From: Musa acuminata AAA Group
Lineage: Eukaryota; Streptophyta; Magnoliopsida; Zingiberales; Musaceae
Length of the DNA stretch: 64,000 bases
Reading direction: 5' to 3'
NCBI RefSeq assembly: GCF_036884655.1
Contig: NC_088327.1
Location: forward strand, 14,269,001-14,333,000
Shown here: positions 23,707-33,667 of the stretch, one piece after another
How the letters are laid out: every line of letters starts with the position of its first letter
How positions within the stretch are numbered: the stretch's first letter is position 1
Program-made: the position numbers and the translations under genes
The notes under the pieces: generated by a model
Seen by the model: only the letters and a program-made list of their open reading frames with translations
The model's database searches: none
What the model was told of the DNA's origin: nothing

Positions 23707-23714
23707 TTATATAT
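23707..23714 (-). promoter_or_regulatory. TATA-like box upstream of the CWC15 pseudogene
   Basis: The minus strand reads TATATAAA here, about 25 bp from the first recognisable CWC15 codon. That is too close to leave a leader and start codon, consistent with a small deletion. Confidence 0.4.
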
Positions 23715-23779
23715 GGAAGGAGGGAAACGAGATGGAACAGGGAAACGTGACGCTCTGTTGCGGAGCTCGCATAAAGGCC

Positions 23780-25084
23780 CAAAGCCCGCTTCAGTGACCT
23801 GTGAGAGGGCTCCTTTAAATGGGCCTTTTGGGCTCTAAAAAAAGAGCATTTTCTTATTTTATTTTATCAAAAAACCTATCAGAAAATCTATTTATACATT
23901 TAATAATAATATCTGATAATTTGGGAAGATTCATATTCATTAGATCTGATATAATTTTACGATCGCTGATTGCCGGTGGCTTAATGCAAAAGAGATCAAT
24001 ATTGATGGTGTCAAATGTTAATCGAAGCATGCAAACTTCTTGGAGAAGAAATACACTAATTTTCTTTATTTTGCTTGATTTTATCCTCTAATTTAGCTGA
24101 TTTAGTTATGAAACAATGGTTATTAGACTAGTTTACTCCTATCATTTGCATTCTTATCATTTATGAAAAGTGAATTTTTAAGCTAAGAAATACAATGAGA
24201 CTCTATTAAAAATGATAACAAATGAGGCTTTGATAGAAAAGTCACTCACAATTGACAAGATTTATCTTTCTTTTTTTTTTTGTAAAATTTATGTTTTTTT
24301 TTTTACTTCTTATTTTGCATGTGTACTATGAAATTAAAAATAATATAATTCGGAATTACAAAAACTCAAAACTTCTTAATCAAACATATCTTACGATATT
24401 CTAAGTCATAAAACCTTAAAACTTTTTAATCTAACATTATCATACACTAAGATAAACATAGAATAGGATCGTTGATTCTAAATCAACATATTTTCCTTTT
24501 ACTGTAGGATTGTGGTTGATACTAATGATCTATTTGATCTACACGTAATTGAGGGGGTTAGCCTTTTAGGACAACTCAGTAGGACAAAATAGAAAGTATT
24601 TTCTCCTTTTAGGTTGGAGTGTGATGGATCATTTGACTTGATATCTGGTGTTGCAGATGTTGGATTCATCATCAAGGATAGGGATGGAAGATCGATGGTC
24701 GAAGAGGGCTAATGTTGACCCTAATGCCCAATGCTTCCATCTTCAATACTTCAATTGAATGTTGTTCGTCAACCTCATTAAGTCATCATTCAAAGACATT
24801 AAACAGATAGCAAACCAATTGAATGTTGCTCGTCAACCTAATTAACACACAATGCTGTATCACGATACAATAGACTCTTACTAAATCCATCCTTCGAGAC
24901 ATTAAATATTGCTTCAATCATTTTGATACAACTCTCAATTGTATCGCTCACAATCAAATAGTTTTTTTAACGGCTAATAGCCTCCAAGGTTTTAATCTAT
25001 TTTAGAGGTTTTATTTTGATTTTTTTTGGCTGATAAACGATGAAATTATTATTTTTACTTTAAAAAAAATATTCTCGTGAATAT
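23780..25084. other. AT-rich intergenic DNA, no gene
   Basis: No coding signal. A sentence-like duplication of about 30 bp around AATTGAATGTTG...CGTCAACCT occurs near 24756 and 24817. Confidence 0.5.
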
Positions 25085-26285
25085 TGTTAGGATCTTGGCA
25101 TTAAGGGGGGGTTGAATTAGCACAGTAATAAAATAATATTGATTTAAAAATCTTCGTACGATAAAATTATTTTGACAATGTTTAACTTCGAAAATGTTCA
25201 TAAAAGTGTGCATAAAAAATAATGAGGAAGTAAAGCAGTTTACAATAAAGATAAACAGTAAAATAGAAATGCAAACCATTTTACAGTGGTTCGATTGTCA
25301 TTGAATGGACGAAGATCAACTATCTTTTTATACTCTTTTCTCCTTTTCATAGGCTTAGGAGAGAACATTTACACATCTCTTTTAGACCTCACTCCTCTAT
25401 TAGAAACCTTCTAACTCTAGGAGGAAGAGACTCACTAATCTAGAAAGATTATAATTTTTACTCAAGGATTCTTTTCCTCACTTTTGCTCAAATTCTTGCT
25501 TGTCTATGCAAGAATAGATGGGGTATTTATAGACTCCAAATTACTTTAAAATTAGAGCAAAAAAAGGTCTCATCTCGGGTTTCCCGAATCTTGGTGGTAC
25601 CATCGCATATGCTGGGCAGTACCACTGCTTACAGTACTGACATTGGGCGGTACCACCACCTGACACTATGTGGTACCATCGCCTGACACTAGGTGGTACC
25701 ACCGCCTAATCTGGTGGTATTACCGTCTGACATAATCTCGGAGACTATATCTCGGAGACTGAGCCATTGGCGGTGCCACCGCCTGACCCAATGTTTGGAT
25801 CACTGAATGAGCCTTTCTCTTGGCCCAAAACAGCCCCACTTTGGGCCCAATTAGCCCCTAATTGAGTTCGTATAATTATATTCTAAAACAAACAAGAATG
25901 TTAAGTTATCTAACATGTCATTGGTTCATCTGGCGCTTCATCTAACCCTTCGGGCATCGTCCTACCTTTCGGCGCATCGTCCTCTCCTTCGACGTATTAC
26001 CCAATTAACATATTGCCTTCTCGCAACATCCGATCTCCTTGGCGTAATGTATGATCTTCTTGGCCCGATGCCTAAACTCATGGCATGAAGCCTTCTACCG
26101 ACACGTCGACCATTCCTCCAGTCTAATATCCAATCTTTTGATATGTTCAATTCCGACCCAACTTCTTATTCTTCCTGCTTTAATCAATTTAGCTCTTTTG
26201 ATCGAATCTAGTCCTACATCACTTAAACGTATATTAGATCATAATATTCTTAATTGGTTTCATCATCAAAATCCGAGATTCAATA
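25085..26285 (-). repeat. 3' LTR of element A
   Basis: Matches the LTR at 30651-31886 along its length, including the shared runs rich in GGTACCACCGCC and the CTTCGGCGTATTG-type segment. It ends CCTAACA on the minus strand. Confidence 0.75.
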
Positions 26286-26337
26286 ATCTCTTCCTTTTTG
26301 ATGATGATAACTAATTGATGACGGAATTAACCTTAAC

Positions 26338-28390
26338 TGTAATCACATCAAATATTTCAGTTAGGAATTATTTTTTTCCTTACTTGCCATTGTAATTTAA
26401 GGAAATCTTAATTTATTTCCTTGTTTGTTAATACGAATTAGGAAATAACTATTAATCATTCCAAATAGGGTGATATCATATTTATTAATATATTAAATAG
26501 AAATAATTTATATTAAATAAATATAAAAATTAAAATAAATTTTCTTTAATTGAGGCTCACTTCCTCCTATTTAAGGGGAGGGATTTCTCTCCTTCGTTCC
26601 TCACCTAGTCGAGCTTGGTAGCAGGAGGAACGATGTGTTACACCCTATTGACGAGAGGTAGGTTTCCCTACCTTCCCTGAAAATAAAAGTTTTAATTTTT
26701 ATTTTGATTCTTTAAATGTTGAATATTTTATAGTTTGAAAGATATTTATCAATTCTTTAAATGTCAAAATTTTATTGTTGCATTAAAATTTATTGAAGTT
26801 TTTATAATGTTATTTGATCCTTCTTAAGACTTTTATTTTAGATTTAAACATGTTAAAAATTTATATTCTTTATATGATATTTCCTAGCATTATAGTTTAT
26901 CTTTAATCTTATCTAGATAAAATTTTTTGTTAGATTAAAATATATTATCTAAAATTATTTTTTTGATATTCTTTGATCTGAAATTTAAAATATATTATTA
27001 TGAATGATTTAAAATTTAATTGACTATAATATGTCAAAATTATGAAAGTATGATTTTTATTTAGATTTAGAATGTTATTTCCTTGTATTAAAGCTTATCT
27101 CTTTATCTATATTTTAATACGTTATTATGTTTTTATTTTATTAATGAATATATGTTGTGATATGAAATTGAATTAAAATTGCTTATAGGCTTTGGCCAAC
27201 CCATAGGTTAGGCCATAGCCCACTAGCCAAGCTCAATCAGTAGACCAAGCCCAGCCCGTAGGCCAGGCCCAACCCACGGGTCAGGCCTTGGCTCGTAGGC
27301 TAACCCAGCTCAACCATCATTGGTGGTCACATGCGATGTACATGACCAATCCATGGGCCAGGGCTGGGCTAGCTTTGTGTGATGCATGCCTAGTCATATG
27401 TAATGCATATTACCAATAGATGGGCTGGCCCAATCCAGCCCAATATTATTGTAGGATTTGAGCCCAAATATTAATTGACTTAAACTAAACTTGATTAGTC
27501 TAGATCGATTCAGGGTGATTTCAAATTGATTGACTTATTCAAGTCAGTTTAACCTAAAATGAACTTAATGTAGTCCAAATTATACTAGTTTAAGGTAGTT
27601 TCAAACCAGTTAAATGATGATTAGAGATCAGTTCAGTTAGGTTCTAGTAAATTGAGTTCCATTAACTCGATTGAACTAGGGTTCAAGTCAATTGAGGGTT
27701 AATTTGTATTATTTGATATTGATGATATTTGAAAGAGATGTTTTAAATATGTTATTTCATCCCGATATAGATATGACCAGTGTGAGATTATGTTATTTCC
27801 CTATCGAGAGCAGGTAGGGTGATTTCCTTCGGGGATTAGCGGGCCGTCAGACGTGACGGTTGGACGGTTCCTCCATCCGCTATTGGAAGGAACGTGTCCC
27901 CACTTTGGTGGGTGTGAGACACCACTCCATCCGTTGTTGGGAGTGCGATATGAGTTTACCTCCATCCACTATTGGGAGAACACAAACTCATCTCGTAGGA
28001 TAAAGTCTCTCCATCCGCTGTTGGGAGAGTGCTCCTTCGGGTATTTGATATACGCCAATGGGATGACTGAATTTTGATCATGTATTCATTTTGAGTTGAC
28101 TTTTGGGGTTTCTACTCAATTTTACTGAATTTTCTTTATTTTTTATTTTCAAAGTAATCTCCCTCTAGCACTAAATCGAATTCTAGTGGAAAGCGGACCT
28201 TCCTCTACCGCTAGGTAGAACTGCTAGGATGATTCTTGAAGTTAACATCACTATGTTTACTTTTATATTTGTGATTTGATCAATAAATGAATTGTAAGAA
28301 AGGTTTATGAATGATGAATAAAGTGATGTTTATCTACTTGGCCTGAATGTGTGGAAAGATATTAAAAAAAAAAAAAATCAGGATGTGACA
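26338..28390. mobile_element. Solo LTR (2,053 bp) nested in element A, flanked by TTAAC target duplications
   Basis: Begins TGTAATCACATC and ends GGATGTGACA, so the termini are TG...CA with inverted TGT/CACATC ends. It is flanked exactly by TTAAC at 26333-26337 and 28391-28395. Element B keeps the uninterrupted equivalent of the site near 51170-51190, which confirms the borders. It has no coding capacity and probably belongs to a long-LTR Gypsy-type family (inference). It contains the ~45-bp CTCCATCC repeat listed separately and is related to the diverged repeat at 39.9-41.46 kb. Confidence 0.8.
27870..28030. repeat. Degenerate tandem repeat with CTCCATCCGCTATTGGGAG core
   Basis: Four copies of the core at about 27871, 27926, 27962 and 28010 inside the solo LTR, with units of roughly 35-55 bp. 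A degenerate version recurs near 41330-41440. Confidence 0.75.
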
Positions 28391-29699
28391 TTAACTCCCC
28401 CAATCGATATGTCAAATTGATACAACCTTTAAATTCAAAAAATCATATGATATTTAAAAATATAAAAATACATCATACCACACATGATTTAAATCATCAT
28501 CATTATATCTCCCCCTTTGTCATCAACAAAAAGGAGAAGTGAGCAAGTTTTACAACATACAAGTTGTGCAAGTTTATAAATTTAGCATATTTTTAAATAT
28601 GCAAGTTTGTAAGTTTTAATTTTCGAGATAGGTAAGATATCACTTTTGTTTCTCTTGAGATTGCAAGCTAGCAATTCTTGTTGATGTTCAAGATAGCAAG
28701 TTTTTTTTTCTTCTTTTTTGAAAAGTGCAAGTTAGCAATTTTGCTTTATAGCAAGTTTTTCTTCCTTTTGCAATATGCAAACTAGCAAATCTTTCTCCCC
28801 ATTTGTCATTATAAAAGAAAGGAAAGAATAATGTTGTATTTATTTTCCCTTTACATTAATTTTTAAATTATGACAAAGATAAATAACAAGGATTGATTTA
28901 CATCAATGTTTCAATCATAAAAAATAAAATATCAAGTCATGAATGCCAAAAGATGATGAATCATTTTTGACAAATTTTTTTCTTTTGTAACTAGAAGGAA
29001 TGATAGGAAACGATCTTAATTTAAAAAGAACACTCAAGTTATAAAAATTAAGAAATCAAGATCATGATCCGAAAAATATATATGGAGAGTTTATGCTACC
29101 TAAATTTAACATTCAAACTAGCAATTTTAGTTTTCTTGATATGCTAACAATTTTCTTTCTCCCATTTTTATTTTAATTTAAGTAGTTTGATTTTATACAA
29201 GCATGCCTTTGTCTTTTATACCAAACAAAAATATGCATCATCGTTTAAAACCGAAAAAGTAACTTTTATTACGACAAAGATCAATAAACCATAAATCACA
29301 AAAATCATCATGTATAATTTTGAAATATAAGCTCATTAAGCATGATTTCAAATCATCATTAAATCATCAAGCATGGTTTCATTGAACATAAAGCATCTTC
29401 AATCAAAATAAAAAAGTAATACGAAAATCATCAAGATACACATTATTGCTTCTTAAAATCATACATAGGATTAATCTAATTAGGTGTACAAGCATTAGAT
29501 TTAAATCTAATATTTTATTCTTTTATCATAAAGAGATGTAATTATCATGATCAATTTTTTTAATTTTTCAAAAACACTAGAAAGAAAAGCATAATCCCCT
29601 TTTATTTATTTATTTTATAATTTTTTTTTATTTTTTACTAACTAATTTAAAAATAACTCATGAAAAACATCAAGTAAATTCAAAGTAAACTAAGGGGGT

Positions 29700-30599
29700 T
29701 TTGGTTACCTCGTCGTCGAAAGTCATTAAAGCGTAGTTCGCCACCTTGTCTTTGTTGGTTTGCTTCTCATCTTCGGATGAGCTCGATTCGTCCCAAGCCG
29801 CCTTGAATACTTTCTTCCTCTTTGACATATTCTTCTTTTTAAGTTCATTTTTACTTTTTGATTCTTATTTTAAGAACTTTTTAAGCTTTATTGTGAGAAG
29901 TTCAAGGTCATCATCGTCACTTGAGTTATCACTTAAGTCGTATTCTATTGTTCGAAGTATCAAATCCTTTATGTTCTTTGGAAGGTTGTTCTCATGTTCA
30001 TCAAGTTCATTATATGTCTTGCACGTCATTTCATATGTCATCAATGAACCAATAAGTTCTTCCAGTGGAATATTATTTAAGTTTTTTACCTCTTGTATGA
30101 CAGTTACTTTTGAATCTCAGCTTTTAGGAAGAGAATATAAAACCTTATTCATAAGTTCAAGATTCGAAAAATTTTTACCAAAAGCTTTTAAACTATTAAT
30201 GACATCCATAAAACGGGTGTACATGTCAATGATAGTTTCATTTGGCTTCATTCGAAATAATTTAAAATCATATATCACAAGATTAATCTTCAAATCTTTA
30301 ACTCTACTGATGCCTTCGTGTGTGATTTTAAGAGTATGTCAAATCTCATAAGCCATTTCACAAATAGAAACCCAATTAAATTTATTTTTGTCTAAGGCAC
30401 AAAATAAAGCATTCAAATCATTCCAATCGTTTATTAAAAGAGAAGACTTTTGAAATATATTTTTAATAATATTTTATAAATCGAGATTCAGCTAAAGCAA
30501 GAAAACTCTCATCTGAGTTTTCCAATAAGTGTAGTCCGTCCCATTATACATAGGAGGACGAATGATAGAGTGACCAACTTAAAAGCCGAAAAGAGCCAT
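29700..30599 (-). pseudogene. gag remnant of element A
   Basis: ATG at 30599, then MALFGF, a stop, and [19 protein letters not shown], matching the start of gag in element B. The C-terminal end reads KVFKAAWDESSSSEDEKQT. Several stops are present and the zinc-knuckle segment is deleted. The protein would form the retrotransposon particle. It is not functional. Confidence 0.7.
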
Positions 30600-30650
30600 T
30601 TCTCTTGGGTGTTAAACCAAATGAGAAAAAAATGTGGCTCTGATACAAAT

Positions 30651-31886
30651 TATTAAGATCAAGTTGGCACTGGGGGGGGGTGTGAATTAGTGTAGTGATA
30701 ATATTACGTCGATTCAAAAATCTTCATACGATAAAATCGTTTTGATAATGTTTAACTTCGAAAATATATTTAACTTGGAAGCATTTGTAAGAGTGTAATA
30801 AAAAAGTAAAGTAAGTAAGACAGATTGCAGTAAAGATAAATTTCATAAATAGAAATGTAAACCGAGTTTATAGTGGTTTGGTCGTCGTGACTTACGTCTA
30901 CTCCCGATTTCTCTTCCGTCGAGGCCACTAATATCCACTAACAATCTTCCTTCAATGGGCGAAGATTAACTACCTTTGACACTCTTTCTCCTTTTCATGA
31001 GTTTAGGAGACAACCCTTACAAGCCTCTCTTTCTTAGACCTCACTTCTCCCTTTAGATAAACTTCTAAATGCTATGAAGAAGTGATCCTGAATCCTAAGG
31101 AAGTTTCCTAAAATTTTCAAGTATTCTTTCCTCCTTTTTCAACTTAATTTTGTACTCAATTCTTGTTTTCCCATACAAGAATAGTTGAGGTATTTATAAA
31201 CCCAAAACGACTTCAAAATTAGAGCAAAAAAAAGTCTCATCCTGGGTTTCCCGAGTCCTGGCGGTACCATCGCCTGCAGCACTGACACTGGGCGGTATCA
31301 TCGCCTGACACAATCTTGGAGACTGTGTTTGAGTGGTACTACCACCTGACATAGTCTCAAAGATTGTGCCACTGACGGTTCCACCTATTAGGTCACTGTT
31401 TGGGTCTTTCACTTAGCCTAACACAACCTAAACTTGGGTCCAATTGGCCCCTAATTGAGTTGGCCCAATTCCAACCCAATTACACCTAAAACCTACTTTG
31501 ATCTAGATAATTATTACAAAACTAAATCAAATGTTGTCCGACATATCATTGGTTCATCGATGTCTCGTCTGATTCTTCAACGCATCGTCCTCTCTTACGG
31601 CCTATTGCTCAATCGACCAATTGATCTCCACAACTCCGATTTCCTTGGCGTAATTTCTACTCTTCTTGGCCTGATGCCCGAACCCATGGCCCGAAGCCTT
31701 CTATCGATACGTCGATTGATCCTCCGGTTCGATGTCCAATCTTTTGAAATGTTCCACTCCGGCCCAACATGATTCCTCATGCTTTAATTGTCTCTCCCTG
31801 ATCGAAGCTTCCTACGTCACTCAAAATGTAGATCAGATCACAAACACATCAATTGATTTTATCATCAAAATTCGAGATTCAATACA
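30651..31886 (-). repeat. 5' LTR of element A
   Basis: 1,236 bp, minus-strand start TGTATTGAATC at 31886, with the primer-binding site immediately inside at about 30640. It directly abuts another LTR fragment at 31887. Confidence 0.75.
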
Positions 31887-32826
31887 ACTACCCTTTTACA
31901 CTCTTTTCTCCTTTTCACGGGTCAGGAGAGAACCTTTACACATCTCTTTTAGACCTCACTTCTCCTTTAGAAACCTTCTAAGTCTGGGAGGAAGAAACTC
32001 ACTAATCTAGAGATATTACAATTTTTACTCAATGATTCTTTCCCCCACTTTTGCTCAAATTCTTGCTTATCTATGTAAGAATAGCTGTGGTATTTATAGA
32101 CCTCAAATGACTTCAAAATTATAGCAAAAAAAGGTCTCATCCCGGGTCTTGATAGCACCACCACCTATGTTGGGCGATACCATCGTCTGTAGCACTGATA
32201 CTGGGTGGTATCACCTCCTAACATAGTATAGGAGACTGTGTTTGGCGGTACCATCGCTTAACACTAGGTGGTACCACCGCCAAGCCTGGTGGTACTACCG
32301 AATGGCACAGTCTCGGAGACTGAGCCACTAGCGATGCCATCGCCTAGACTAACAATGCCATTGACCCAATGTTTGGTCCCAGTTAGTCCATAATTGAGTT
32401 AGCATAATTATATTATAAACCAACCCAATTACAACTAAAACTACTTCGATCTAGACAAATTATTACAAGCAAGAATGCTAAGTTATCTCGCATGTCATTG
32501 GTTCATCCAGCGCTTCGTCCGACCCTTCGGCACATCATCCTCTTCTTCGGCGTATTGTTCAATCGGCATGTTGTCTTCTCGTAATATCCGATCTCCTTGG
32601 CGCACTATCCGATCTTTTTGGCCTGATGCCCAAACTCATGACACGAAGTCTTCTGCCGATAGTCCGTCATTCCTCCGGTCCGATGTCTAATCTTCTGACA
32701 TATTTAATTCCGATCCAACTTCTTATTCTTTCTGTCTTAATCAATTTACCTCTCTTGATTGAAGTAAAACTAGTTCTACATCATTTAAATACATATTAGA
32801 TTATAACATTATCAATTGATTTCGTT
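31887..32826 (-). repeat. Fragment of a related LTR abutting element A
   Basis: About 940 bp collinear with 25.32-26.27 kb (same TTTTGCTCAAATTCTTGCTT and GGTACCACCGCC words) but lacking both LTR ends. Element A seems to have inserted into, or recombined with, this older LTR. Confidence 0.7.
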
Positions 32827-33580
32827 AGCGGAGATTGAACGGATATTTTATCTCATGGACCTGCAACGCTAACGATAGAATGAACCCTTAATATTCTTTT
32901 TTAGGAGACGTGTCCAACCTTTGTACCACAGTATTCAAAAAGGTCAACAAAAATTCCACTCCCAACGCGGATCCATCTGTAACCCTAATTTGACCTCCAA
33001 TAAACACCTATCACCCAAGCCGACCTCACTCAAATCCTACGTCCCTATCTTCCTCCTCAACATGAGCTGTGGTACAGCTTCCATGGCGTACTCCACCTTC
33101 TTCCTAACGACCCAAAACCAACTGAAAGCAATGGAGATTGATCTCACACTGTTTTCTACTCCAAACTCATTATTAAAAATAAAATATTCGAATGTCCTCA
33201 TCTAAAAACAAAATTTAGATAGTATCTCATGAACACTTTCGAATCACATCTATAAAAGAAAATTATATCTCATTTGTCATTTATGACATTCATAATAAAA
33301 AAAATTAAGAAGTTAATATTAATATTTTTTATTTTTTTTATTTTCTCATTTGGGTTACGTATATTTACATCTACTCTTCGATCAACAAAGATGGGAGGGA
33401 GAACATGTTGATGGGATCCACCCCACATGACATGCCTCCAGTGAAAGGTATTCCATCAAGTGTTTATATGCGTCATTTTCCCCTTACATATGCATATAGG
33501 CTTTTGAGCGAAATGACAAAAGAAGACATAGGATAAGTGATGACTACATTTTTTTTATATTTTAAATTAATATAAATAAT

Positions 33581-33621
<41 letters not shown>

Positions 33622-33667
33622 ATATAGAGAGAGAGTAGAGTTGGAGTTTGGAGGTAACGCAAAGAGA
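32827..33667. promoter_or_regulatory. Upstream region of the receptor kinase, with (CT)n leader tract
   Basis: No gene seen. A (CT)n tract at about 33584-33618, followed by GATATATAGAGAGAGAG, lies 50-80 bp before the start codon and is probably in the promoter or 5' leader. Confidence 0.5.

Larger units (their letters stand above)
25085..31886 (-). mobile_element. Element A: gag-only, non-autonomous copia-like LTR retrotransposon (decayed), with a nested solo LTR
   Basis: Minus-strand element. The 5' LTR (31886-30651, 1,236 bp) starts TGTATTGAATC, and the 3' LTR (26285-25085, 1,201 bp) starts TATTGAATC and ends CCTAACA. Next to the 5' LTR is an initiator-Met-type primer site (GTATCAGAGC, about 30640). 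Beside the 3' LTR is a polypurine tract (AAAAAGGAAGAGAT, 26300-26286). The only coding relic is gag, from an ATG at 30599 ([19 protein letters not shown], with stops) to about 29700 (KVFKAAWDESSSSEDEKQT); the zinc knuckle present in element B is missing. No protease, integrase or RT was found. Without the nested solo LTR the element is about 4.75 kb. No matching 5-bp flanks were seen. Confidence 0.75.

Noticed and set aside
29746..30351. 201-codon plus-strand frame
   Set aside because: Antisense of the gag remnant of element A.
33641..33667. Upstream extension of the kinase reading frame
   Set aside because: The first codon there is TTG; the first ATG in frame is at 33668 and leaves a good signal peptide.
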